From Gammaproteobacteria bacterium (GTDB lineage: Bacteria > Pseudomonadota > Gammaproteobacteria > SZUA-152), in NCBI GenBank assembly GCA_003229995.1, contig QIGJ01000042.1:1-7521 (forward strand): DNA of 7,521 bases, given 5' to 3'. This document shows positions 1 to 7,473 of the stretch, piece by piece. How positions within the stretch are numbered: the first letter of the stretch is position 1; every line of letters starts with the position of its first letter. The position numbers and the translations under genes are program-made. The notes beneath the pieces were generated by a model that saw only the letters and a list, made by a program, of their open reading frames with translations, had not been told where the DNA came from and ran no database searches.

Positions 1-91
1 TCCTGCATCCATGCAGTCGTCAATCAGAACGAACGAAGTCGCACTAAATCTGAGCGCTAGACTGGGAAGTTATTACGTGCCCATTCCTAAT

Positions 92-1174
<1,083 letters not shown>

Positions 1175-1188
1175 CTAAGCGGTGACAT

Positions 1189-1214
1189 AAAAAAGGCCTC
1201 GATCTACGAGGCCT
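1189..1214 (-). terminator. Intrinsic terminator between rpmA and obgE
   Basis: Read on the minus strand there is a perfect 8-bp stem AGGCCTCG/CGAGGCCT with a 5-base loop (TAGAT), followed at once by six T. This is a textbook Rho-independent terminator 45 bases after the rpmA stop. Only 29 bases separate it from the obgE start codon. It should end most rplU-rpmA transcripts and leave obgE dependent on read-through or on a promoter I cannot see. On the plus strand the hairpin is not followed by a T tract, so it appears one-directional. Confidence 0.9.
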
Positions 1215-1258
1215 CTCCATAACGCTGTTTCCTACTCTGTTTTTCCAACGAAATACCT

Positions 1259-1516
1259 TTACGCAGGCACCACGTTGATAAAAGTACGATTCTTTGGCCC
1301 CTTCACCGCAAAAAGCACTTTGCCATCCGCCTTGGCGAACAGGGTGTGGTCCTTGCCGCAACCCACATTGTTTCCGGGGTGAAACTTGGTGCCGCGCTGA
1401 CGCACGAGAATGTTACCCGCCTTGACCACTTCACCGCCATAGCGTTTGACGCCCAGACGTTTAGATTCTGAATCGCGACCGTTACGGGTACTGCCCGCTG
1501 CCTTTTTATGTGCCAT
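1259..1516 (-). CDS. rpmA: 50S ribosomal protein L27
   Basis: The 85-residue product starts [20 protein letters not shown] and contains the family signature [15 protein letters not shown] and the region [10 protein letters not shown]. It is a large-subunit protein whose flexible N-terminus reaches toward the peptidyl transferase centre. The length matches the usual gammaproteobacterial protein. There is no N-terminal cleavage extension of the Firmicutes type, because translation starts directly at MAHKK. A good Shine-Dalgarno (AGAGGA) lies about 9 bases before the ATG. It is 33 bases downstream of rplU, so the two are surely co-transcribed, and it is followed by the terminator at 1189-1214. 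Confidence 0.98.
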   Translation of the reverse strand: MAHKKAAGSTRNGRDSESKRLGVKRYGGEVVKAGNILVRQRGTKFHPGNNVGCGKDHTLFAKADGKVLFAVKGPKNRTFINVVPA

Positions 1517-1549
1517 TTCTCTGTTCCTCTGACTTTATATCTCAGATAA

Positions 1550-1861
1550 TCAGGTCTGAATGCCCGTAATCTGTAATTCAGTGTAGCTCTGACGATGCCC
1601 CATTTGCTTACGATGGTGCTTGCGACGACGGAATTTGATGATTTCGATTTTTTTACCACGGCCGTGAGATTTGACGGTTGCCGTCACTTTCCCGCCAGCA
1701 ACCAATGGCGAGCCCACGTTAACATTGTCACCATCAACCACCATCAGCACCTGATCAAGCTCGACCGTGGCACCCTCATCGGCATTGATTTTTTCAACCT
1801 TGAGGGTCGCCCCTTCTGAAACCTTGTATTGCTTGCCACCGGTTTTAATTACCGCGTACAT
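1550..1861 (-). CDS. rplU: 50S ribosomal protein L21
   Basis: The 103-residue product begins [17 protein letters not shown] and ends in [26 protein letters not shown] followed by QT, the conserved rRNA-binding basic region of L21. It is a 23S-rRNA-binding large-subunit protein. The reading frame stays open to a TTG at 1876, but that codon overlaps the Shine-Dalgarno GGAG at 1871-1874. The ATG at 1861, 9 bases beyond that GGAG, gives exactly the usual family length and is the start I chose. It is the first gene of the rplU-rpmA unit. A well-formed promoter lies about 130 bases upstream (1996-2024), which implies a long leader. Confidence 0.98.
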   Translation of the reverse strand: MYAVIKTGGKQYKVSEGATLKVEKINADEGATVELDQVLMVVDGDNVNVGSPLVAGGKVTATVKSHGRGKKIEIIKFRRRKHHRKQMGHRQSYTELQITGIQT

Positions 1862-1989
1862 GGCCGTATTCTCCAAATAATTACTGCGCTAAAAATTCGT
1901 TTTATTCTCGTCACCCTACTCTCACACTGAGTACGAGACCTGTCGGACACAGGACATCCTGGACGGAATTGACTCTGACCAGACAAAGG
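1862..1989 (-). promoter_or_regulatory. rplU mRNA leader with two overlapping small hairpins
   Basis: If transcription starts near 1989, the rplU mRNA has an untranslated leader of about 128 bases. It contains CCTGT/ACAGG with a 5-base loop (1939-1953). It also contains the inverted repeat CAGGA-CA-TCCTG (1950-1961), which shares bases with the first, so the two cannot form together. Ribosomal-protein operons are often controlled through such leaders, but I do not recognise a known L21 leader motif. The structure is seen in the sequence; a regulatory role is inference. Confidence 0.35.
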
Positions 1990-1995
1990 CGGCGA

Positions 1996-2024
1996 ATTTT
2001 AACGTTTACAGAACGGCACGTCAA
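1996..2024 (-). promoter_or_regulatory. Predicted sigma-70 promoter of rplU-rpmA
   Basis: On the minus strand, TTGACG (2024-2019, 5 of 6 to the -35 consensus) is followed after a 17-base spacer by TAAAAT (2001-1996, 5 of 6 to the -10 consensus). The start point would be near 1989. This is the best minus-strand promoter in the intergenic region and points at rplU. It overlaps the ispB promoter on the other strand. Confidence 0.7.
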
Positions 2025-2034
2025 ACCCCATAAT
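2005..2034 (+). promoter_or_regulatory. Predicted sigma-70 promoter of ispB
   Basis: On the plus strand, TTTACA (2005-2010, 5 of 6) is followed after 18 bases by CATAAT (2029-2034, 5 of 6). The start point would be near 2041, giving a leader of about 45 bases to the ATG at 2086. This placement argues against any translation start upstream of 2041. Confidence 0.65.
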
Positions 2035-2085
2035 GACCGACTTCCCTGCCATTTTAGAGGTTCGTCCACTGACCGTTGTACTGCC

Positions 2086-3123
2086 ATGCTCAGCTCCACA
2101 CTCAACAATAATCCTGAAGCCCTGACCGAAACACCGGCTGGGATATCAACATCGCAAACCATCGAGCACGTCAATGAGCTTGTGGCTGACGATATGGTTG
2201 CCGTGAACCAGCTCATCGAAAAACGGCTGCAATCAGAAGTGGTGCTGGTCAATCAGATTAGCCGCTACATTATTCATAGCGGTGGCAAGCGCCTACGGCC
2301 GGTGCTGGTGCTACTCTCGGCGCGAGCCTTTGGCTATGCCGGTGGGCAACATTTTAACCTGGCTGCCATCGTGGAATTCATCCACACCGCTACCTTGCTG
2401 CACGATGATGTCGTAGACGCCTCCGACCGTCGTCGTGGCCGGGAAACGGCCAACGCCTTATGGGGCAACGAAGCTGCTGTCCTGGTGGGGGACTTTCTTT
2501 ATTCCCGCGCCTTTCAGATGATGGTGGATACCCGACGCATGCGAGTGATGGAAATTCTCGCCCACGCCACCAACGTGATCGCCGAAGGCGAAGTGTTGCA
2601 ACTGCTCAACTGCAACGACCCGGATACCACCGAACAACGCTACCTCGATGTCATCCATTGCAAGACCGCCAAACTGTTCGAAGCCGCTGCACAACTGGGC
2701 GCAGTACTTTGTAATGCAACCCCCGAGCAAGAACAGGCCATGGCCAGATACGGCATGCACTTGGGCACCGCATTTCAGTTAGTGGACGATGTGCTGGACT
2801 ACAGCGCCTCATCAGAAACCATGGGTAAAAACGTCGGTGACGATCTCGCCGAAGGCAAACCAACCTTACCGCTGATTCACGCCATGCGATGGGGCACCAA
2901 GGTGCAATCGACATTGATCCGCAAGGCCATCGAAACCGGTGGGCGCGATAACATTACCGAGGTCATGGCCGCCATTGAATCCACCGATGCCATTGCGTAC
3001 ACTGCGTGCAAGGCGCGGGAGGAGGCCGATTTGGCCATTGCGCAACTGCAAAACATCCCCGCTTCCCACTACGCTGACGCCTTGAAAACCCTCGCAGATT
3101 TCTCTGTCAACCGTACCTACTGA
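2086..3123 (+). CDS. ispB: Octaprenyl-type long-chain polyprenyl diphosphate synthase
   Basis: This 345-residue trans-polyprenyl synthase condenses isopentenyl diphosphate onto an allylic primer to make the side chain of ubiquinone or menaquinone. Visible motifs are GGKRLRP at about 66-72, the first aspartate-rich motif DDVVD at 107-111, the KTAKLFEAAAQ region, the second aspartate-rich motif DDVLD at 234-238, and GKPTLP at 257-262. The fifth residue before the first aspartate motif is a small alanine, which in this family goes with long products; C40 is likely but the length cannot be read for certain. Homology to E. coli IspB begins around residue 25 (NELVADDM), so the N-terminus has a short extension. 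The frame is open back to 1969, but those codons precede the predicted transcript start and do not resemble the family. No strong Shine-Dalgarno is visible before 2086. tRNA-Pro lies 25 bases downstream. Confidence 0.96.
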   Translation: MLSSTLNNNPEALTETPAGISTSQTIEHVNELVADDMVAVNQLIEKRLQSEVVLVNQISRYIIHSGGKRLRPVLVLLSARAFGYAGGQHFNLAAIVEFIHTATLLHDDVVDASDRRRGRETANALWGNEAAVLVGDFLYSRAFQMMVDTRRMRVMEILAHATNVIAEGEVLQLLNCNDPDTTEQRYLDVIHCKTAKLFEAAAQLGAVLCNATPEQEQAMARYGMHLGTAFQLVDDVLDYSASSETMGKNVGDDLAEGKPTLPLIHAMRWGTKVQSTLIRKAIETGGRDNITEVMAAIESTDAIAYTACKAREEADLAIAQLQNIPASHYADALKTLADFSVNRTY

Positions 3124-3148
3124 TGACCGTTAACGTAACAACATTATT

Positions 3149-3225
<77 letters not shown>

Positions 3226-3600
3226 TATCCCTCAGGGTCTACTGCTCCTTTAAAGACGGCACCCCCTTAATTTATAGCCTCACAAGCGTCTTTACGAGGT
3301 ACTGTGAGTGCGGATAAGCCTTGGGTCGGCGCTTTAGGCTCTATATGGATTCCAGGATCGTGGAAAAGTCACAACCTAAAACCACTAATTTGGCTGAAAT
3401 GTGTGCAGAATAAACCCTGTTATCTGTTAAATTTGTTAATTTAGCACCCCAATTCGCTTGTTTACTCAATCAGCCAAATAAGACCCTGGAATCCATAGAG
3501 AGCCAATATTTAAAGCAGCCGCATGTATCTACGGCCAAGTTGCTTCGCGGAGAAGAGCCTCGCGATTAATTTTTCACTTTGAAAGGGCTGGTAATAGTGT
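3226..3600. other. Gene-free AT-rich stretch after tRNA-Pro
   Basis: No convincing coding region exists on either strand across these 375 bases. They hold the inverted-repeat element at 3331-3516 and a small inverted repeat CTCACA (3279-3284)/TGTGAG (3303-3308). There is also a weak hairpin TCGCG (3545-3549)/CGCGA (3561-3565) followed by TTAATTTTT. No classic terminator directly follows the tRNA. Confidence 0.6.
3331..3516. repeat. Nested inverted-repeat element, MITE-like
   Basis: The outer arms at 3337-3356 and 3485-3504 are 20 bp and match as inverted repeats with one mismatch (core TATGGATTCCAGG). They extend outward by GCTTTA (3331-3336) against TAAAGC (3511-3516) if a 6-base insertion (AATATT) is allowed on the right. 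Inside lies a second, perfect 10-bp pair, ATTTGGCTGA (3388-3397) and TCAGCCAAAT (3470-3479). The spacing between outer and inner arms is unequal (31 versus 5 bases), so this is not one simple hairpin. No reading frame of note and no clear target duplication are present. A non-autonomous transposon remnant or a structured RNA are both possible; the name is inference. Confidence 0.5.
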
Positions 3601-3891
3601 TTAGATATGTTGCTTTACGTCCCTTGATTTATGCAATACACGAATAATGGTAATTGAACTTTCTTCTAAGGTGTAAATAATCATGTGGCTAATAGAGGGA
3701 CAAATGCGGATAGGGGGATTAAAATTCGTTCTTATGCGGTGTTTTTTAGGCGAATGAATAAGAGAATTTAGCGTATTTTCAATACTATCGACGTAGGCAT
3801 CGGCTTGACTAGCCCCCCATGTTTTGCAGCCATATATCCAAATACCAATTAAATCCTCTTCTGCAAGGGGAAGTTTATCAATTCTTAGCAT
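3601..3891 (-). CDS. ParE-type toxin of the RelE/ParE superfamily
   Basis: This 96-residue basic protein has the ParE layout. An N-terminal helical hairpin contains LPLAEEDLIGIWIYGCKTWG and QADAYVDSIENTLNSL. Then come SISHMIIYTLE and ITIIRVLHKSRDVKQHI, matching the family pattern of a strand ending in R.LH.SRDV..H. ParE proteins usually poison DNA gyrase, while RelE relatives cut mRNA on the ribosome; the C-terminal pattern favours ParE, but the target is inferred. The ATG at 3891 lies inside the end of the antitoxin gene, a 14-base overlap that suggests translational coupling. Only a weak purine stretch precedes it. The gene is AT-rich (19 of 60 bases are G or C in 3601-3660, against 34 of 60 in 2461-2520 of ispB), consistent with horizontal acquisition. 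No terminator is obvious after it. Confidence 0.9.
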   Translation of the reverse strand: MLRIDKLPLAEEDLIGIWIYGCKTWGASQADAYVDSIENTLNSLIHSPKKHRIRTNFNPPIRICPSISHMIIYTLEESSITIIRVLHKSRDVKQHI

Positions 3892-4138
3892 CTAAACCCA
3901 TTCTTTGTCTGGCTTTGTTTTTAATGTCTGTCATGCTCAAGGGGGAGGGTTGGCCACTTTCTATGCCGTTAGTAATGGCTTGCTGTAATGCTTGTTGTTT
4001 AATTTCTTGATAAGCGATTGCCGAAATTAATACACCTCTTTCCTTACCGTTTCGTGTAATAGAAACAGGTTCACTTTGCACGCTCATTAGAAGATCACCA
4101 AAATTGTTTTGGGCTTCTGTTGATGAAATTGTTTTCAT
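3878..4138 (-). CDS. Phd/YefM-family type II antitoxin
   Basis: The 86-residue product starts MKTISSTEAQNNFGDLLMSV and continues EPVSITRNGKERGVLIS, the typical Phd/YefM DNA-binding and dimer fold over about residues 1-55. The polar C-terminal part (about 56-86) is where such antitoxins wrap and neutralise their toxin. It is the first gene of the pair, with the toxin overlapping its 3' end by 14 bases. A good Shine-Dalgarno (GAGAGG) lies about 7 bases before the ATG at 4138. Antitoxins of this family repress their own operon, alone or with toxin, through palindromes such as those just upstream at 4159-4184. Confidence 0.92.
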   Translation of the reverse strand: MKTISSTEAQNNFGDLLMSVQSEPVSITRNGKERGVLISAIAYQEIKQQALQQAITNGIESGQPSPLSMTDIKNKARQRMGLDAKN

Positions 4139-4158
4139 GTTGCTGCCTCTCTTTAGTA

Positions 4159-4202
4159 TTAGCTAACTTAGCTATAATAGCTAAAGCTCACGTTGGCCGC
4201 AA
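4159..4202 (-). promoter_or_regulatory. Antitoxin-toxin promoter with palindromic operator
   Basis: On the plus strand the segment reads TTAGCTAA (4159-4166), C, then TTAGCT-ATAAT-AGCTAA (4168-4184). This gives one perfect 8-bp palindrome and one 6+5+6 palindrome built from the same half-site. On the minus strand TATTAT (4179-4174, 5 of 6 to -10) sits inside the operator, with a poor -35 (TTGCGG, 4202-4197) at 17-base spacing. A dimer bound to these sites would cover the -10 and the start point near 4167, which fits autorepression by the Phd/YefM protein. The sequence arrangement is direct observation; binding is inference. Confidence 0.6.
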
Positions 4203-4467
4203 GGTGAAAGAAACAACCCCGCAGCAAGCTATCTCGCTACGCGAAGCGGGGTATTAAACTACCCGTTCAAACGCTTACGCAGCAAGCTGCGAGGAATTGA
4301 ACCCAAAGAGATTAAAAGTTATGACTGATGAAGGCTATAAAGCTGATGATAGATGTGGTAATTAATGACCAAACAGAGAAAACGGTATTATTTTGTTGTC
4401 CCCGGTGATTTTGAGCAAAGAATAGCAATATAAGGAACGTGCAAAAACCCGACTCATCCCGCCCCAT
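4185..4467. other. Intergenic stretch between antitoxin promoter and helicase gene
   Basis: No gene is convincing here. The first part holds two REP-like hairpins. On the plus strand a short frame runs from 4258 to a TAA at 4363-4365. It overlaps, as TAATG, a 22-codon frame at 4365-4433 (MTKQRKRYYFVV...), but neither resembles anything I know and no good promoter precedes them. They could be remnants of a decayed gene. No clear terminator is seen for the minus-strand helicase gene that ends at 4468. Confidence 0.5.
4217..4291. repeat. Pair of REP-like hairpin repeats
   Basis: Two copies of CGCAGCAAGCT occur at 4220-4230 and 4278-4288. The first lies in a hairpin closed by CCCCGC (4217-4222) and GCGGGG (4246-4251), with an inner TCGC-TAC-GCGA stem at 4234-4244. 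The second forms CGCAGC-AA-GCTGCG at 4278-4291. The shared core, GC-rich stems in an AT-rich setting and intergenic position resemble dispersed REP-type repeats found in many gammaproteobacterial genomes. Copies elsewhere in the genome cannot be seen from this window. Confidence 0.55.
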
Positions 4468-7317
4468 TCAGCGCAACGCTGCCTTATTAAGTGTTTCAAC
4501 AACGTGTTGCATCAATAGGGCACCGCTCTCAAGTAATGCCTGGGCCTCTTTTTCAGTACGTTCTTTGCTGCCACGCTGTTGTTCATCGGACTGTTCGCGT
4601 AGCTGTGCCACCAGGGCCACCGTGTCGGATGGCACCCGGGTGTTGTTGACCAGATGGGATTCGATGAAGGTAATACTCAAAGGAGTGGCGTCATGACTAT
4701 CCAGTCGAGCCAGAGATTCCAAACCGCCTTCCACAGCCTCACTCAGAGCAGGCAATGCCTCGATCACAAAACCACCATCCGCTAACACTTTCGCCATGCT
4801 GTGCTTGCGTTCGGCCTGTTCAAGTCGTTGGCGTGCTTTTTCTATCCGCCGCGCCTGCGCCTGTTGTTGCGATTTGTCCGTGGCGACAGGCTGATGCAAG
4901 GTTTGAATGTCCTGGTTCAGGCTTAATACACCACTTTCGATCAACCGTTGAATAGTGTCGTAGGTCGCTCTGTCCAGCACTTGCAAAGATTGCCCCGGCA
5001 AATTGTTGTCAACGCTTTGTTGCAGGGTGTTGCAAAGTGGTTCATCAAGCTGATCAACCACGGCGATGATGGTTTGTCTGGCCCCTTGCGTATGCACTTG
5101 TAACCAGTCAAGCCGCCCGGCTCCCTGAACAACGCTGTCTTCGCGCAAACGCTGCAAGGGGTCGTGATCGGGTTTCGCTGTTTCGGGTTGTTCTGGCGGA
5201 AGACCGGGTTGCCCCATCAGCTCCCCCATGCGCTCCATAAAGGCGGCACGCCCCGACGGCATTTTCATCGATGTCAGTTCACCGACACCATCCACCACTT
5301 CCTGCGCCAGATTCTTTTTCTGATCGAGCAAATGCAACATACGATGTTCAATGGAGTTTTCGCACACCAGGTTGATCACCTGCACCGGACGCGTTTGGTG
5401 TTTACGCCAAGCACGGGCAATGCGTTGCTCCAGCTTGGCCGGGTTCCAGGGCAGGTCGAGGTTGATCACCACATCCGCATTTTGCAGATTAAGGCCGGTA
5501 CTGCCGGAATCACTGGAGAGGAACAAGCGACAGTCAGGGTCATCCTTGAAGCGTCGAATCTCAACGCGCCGTTTGCCTTGCGGGATTTTGCCGGTATGTA
5601 AGGCGTAGCCAATACCCAATTTGTCGGCCAGGCCACAAACCAGATCGAGCATGCGCACCCATTCCGAAAAAATAATAATTTTGTGGTCACCTTCGTCCAG
5701 CAGATCACCGAGAATTTTCTCAAGCTCTTCCAATTTAGGAGAATCACTGCATTCCTGGTCGAGAATATAAGGTGTATCGCAGAGCATGCGCATACAGGCC
5801 AACCACTTTTGCAGTTTTTCCCACTCTTCCTTGCGCAGCGGACGACGTTGCGCCATGTTCATCAGGCGGGCGACGCGACCGTTGTACTCGTCGTAACGTA
5901 ATTCCTGTTCCGGGGTCATGGAGACAAAATAATTGTTGACGGTACACTCCGGCAAATCACCTTCGACTTCTTCTTTGCGCCGCCGTAACATGACCGGTCG
6001 CAGACGGCGGTGCAACTCATCGAGATTTTTATACCCACAAGGCTGACCCTTTTCATCCAACTGATAAAAATCACGGTTGAAACGAAACAACGGGCCAAAC
6101 AGTTGCGGATCAAGAAATTGCACGATGGAGTAAATTTCGTCGATGCGGTTTTCCAGCGGCGTGCCGGTCAGCACAAAGGCATAAGGACTCTTGAGTCGTT
6201 TGACTGCATTGGCGGTTTTGGTCTGCCAGTTTTTGATGCGCTGCGCCTCGTCGAGGATGATAATATCGGGTGCCAACAGCGACTGAATCTCATCGGCATC
6301 GTACATAACCTGTTCATAGTTGCCGAGATAAAAAAAGCTCTCCTGACGATACTGTTTCAAACGCGAGGCCCTCGATCCCTGAATAATCAGCGAGCCTAGA
6401 CTGGAGAATTTCTCAATCTGTTCTTCCCATTCAGCCTTGAGGGAAGCGGGACTTATAACCAATACCCGTTGCACGCCACGCAACTGTCTTAACAGTTCAC
6501 AGGCAGCGATGGCCTGCACCGTTTTGCCCAGTCCCATTTCGTCGGCCAGCAGAGCGCGCTCGGTAAAGGCGAGGTGACACATGCCCTGTTGCTGGTAGGG
6601 ATAGAGGGGAATATTAACCACATCGAGCGTGCGTTTACCGCTGGCGACATCGCTGTCGAAAGTCTGGCGTGCCCGATCTCGTCCGGCAACGCGTGTCCGT
6701 CGTTCCAGCCAGGGGGCGATGTGTTGCGAAACTCGCACCTTGTCACGCAAGGCTTTGGATGAATCAGCAAGCTGGCGGTGCAGCTGTGGCATCGCGCTAT
6801 CGGCGTCTTTCAGCAGCGTACCGTCAGTGGAAAAAAATGGCTCCAGCAGATTGCGAAGCCTGGAGTGAGGCCGATTGCGTTGTGGCCAGCGTATTTTTAT
6901 TTGTTCGTCGCACCGATCAAGAAAAATCTCCACCAACGGGCTACCTTCCTCCGCAGCCACGCAGAAAAGACGTTTTTTCCCCTTTGTCAGCTTATGCAGG
7001 ACTGCTTCGATGTGTTTGCAGGTACCCAGGCGATTGACCGTATGATCAGGACAACCACAAGTATTGATTGCTTCGGCCAGCGCGCGAATTTCGACGTCAT
7101 AGCTGCCACCGCTGTCAGAGCTAACCCGGTAATCACCGTAAAACGGATCGGTTACTGACAACCCGGTGTTTACTTTTTCGATGCGACCGGGCTCAGCAAT
7201 ACCACGCTGGCGACGACGTTCGATTTCGTCCTGATCACTGGTCCGCCAACCCTGGGGAGAGAATGTAACCTGCTTTCTGGCAGATCGCTTTTTCGTCTTC
7301 TTTTTTCTTGCCGTCAT
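4468..7317 (-). CDS. SNF2-family DEAD/DEAH helicase with SWIM zinc-binding motif
   Basis: This 949-residue protein is a predicted ATP-driven DNA or nucleoprotein translocase. A lysine/arginine-rich tail (about 1-20) precedes a SWIM motif with Cys87, Cys89, Cys100 and His102 (CGC...CKH). The SNF2 core follows: LYPYQQQG near 238-245, Walker A GLGKT at 262-266, motif Ia VLVISPASLKAEW, DEAQ box at 356-359, LTGTPLENR at 383-391, and the SNF2 hallmark LRPVMLRRRKEEV near 439-451. The second lobe has IIIFSEW, HTGKIPQGKR, motif V SDSGSTGLNLQ and motif VI QRIARAWRKHQ at 631-641 with both arginines present, so it looks catalytically intact. Residues from about 686 to 949 form a long extension, with a likely coiled coil near 815-845, that I do not recognise. 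The frame is open to a TTG at 7362, but the ATG at 7317 has AGGA 5 bases upstream and begins the basic tail, so I prefer it. A weak -10 (GATAAT, 7356-7351) lies upstream. It stands alone on its strand here. Bacterial SWIM-SNF2 proteins have no settled role. Confidence 0.93.
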   Translation of the reverse strand: MTARKKKTKKRSARKQVTFSPQGWRTSDQDEIERRRQRGIAEPGRIEKVNTGLSVTDPFYGDYRVSSDSGGSYDVEIRALAEAINTCGCPDHTVNRLGTCKHIEAVLHKLTKGKKRLFCVAAEEGSPLVEIFLDRCDEQIKIRWPQRNRPHSRLRNLLEPFFSTDGTLLKDADSAMPQLHRQLADSSKALRDKVRVSQHIAPWLERRTRVAGRDRARQTFDSDVASGKRTLDVVNIPLYPYQQQGMCHLAFTERALLADEMGLGKTVQAIAACELLRQLRGVQRVLVISPASLKAEWEEQIEKFSSLGSLIIQGSRASRLKQYRQESFFYLGNYEQVMYDADEIQSLLAPDIIILDEAQRIKNWQTKTANAVKRLKSPYAFVLTGTPLENRIDEIYSIVQFLDPQLFGPLFRFNRDFYQLDEKGQPCGYKNLDELHRRLRPVMLRRRKEEVEGDLPECTVNNYFVSMTPEQELRYDEYNGRVARLMNMAQRRPLRKEEWEKLQKWLACMRMLCDTPYILDQECSDSPKLEELEKILGDLLDEGDHKIIIFSEWVRMLDLVCGLADKLGIGYALHTGKIPQGKRRVEIRRFKDDPDCRLFLSSDSGSTGLNLQNADVVINLDLPWNPAKLEQRIARAWRKHQTRPVQVINLVCENSIEHRMLHLLDQKKNLAQEVVDGVGELTSMKMPSGRAAFMERMGELMGQPGLPPEQPETAKPDHDPLQRLREDSVVQGAGRLDWLQVHTQGARQTIIAVVDQLDEPLCNTLQQSVDNNLPGQSLQVLDRATYDTIQRLIESGVLSLNQDIQTLHQPVATDKSQQQAQARRIEKARQRLEQAERKHSMAKVLADGGFVIEALPALSEAVEGGLESLARLDSHDATPLSITFIESHLVNNTRVPSDTVALVAQLREQSDEQQRGSKERTEKEAQALLESGALLMQHVVETLNKAALR

Positions 7318-7473
7318 AACATTCCTGGACCTTTCGGGGATTTGTTGAAGATTATCCGCCAAAGGGTATCAGAAATGTATGCAATACGGTTTGTGACAAC
7401 ATCAAAAAACTGAACGTTTTAAATGTGAATTAAGGGCTAAAAAAACGCGACTTTTAAAAAAATCACTAAGTGT

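Noticed and set aside
1..91. Start of another minus-strand gene (proB is often next to obgE) and the palindrome CTGCAT-CC-ATGCAG at 3-16
   Set aside because: Only a few codons could lie in the window and they do not show a ProB-like start; the palindrome alone supports no call.
1862..1876. TTG start five codons upstream for L21
   Set aside because: The TTG overlaps the Shine-Dalgarno of the ATG at 1861, and the ATG gives the usual 103-residue length.
1969..2085. N-terminal extension of the ispB frame back to a start at 1969
   Set aside because: These 39 codons encode an arginine-rich stretch unlike the family, and they lie mostly upstream of the predicted transcript start near 2041.
3279..3308. 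Small hairpin CTCACA/TGTGAG as a regulatory RNA
   Set aside because: A 6-bp stem with an 18-base loop is expected by chance, and nothing else supports an RNA gene.
3545..3574. Intrinsic terminator for ispB/tRNA-Pro
   Set aside because: The 5-bp stem with an 11-base loop and an interrupted T tract is weak, and it is over 300 bases from the tRNA.
4173..4178. Plus-strand TATAAT as a rightward promoter
   Set aside because: It arises from the centre of the operator palindrome, and no acceptable -35 or convincing gene accompanies it.
4217..4291. CRISPR array
   Set aside because: There are only two short core copies with unequal surroundings, and no regular repeat-spacer pattern or cas gene.
4470..7158. 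Many shorter open frames on both strands inside the helicase gene, and similar ones inside obgE and ispB
   Set aside because: They are alternative-frame shadows of strongly recognised genes and show no family motifs or ribosome sites.
7318..7362. TTG start fifteen codons upstream for the helicase
   Set aside because: An ATG with AGGA 5 bases before it lies at 7317, just before the basic tail, and no good ribosome site precedes the TTG.
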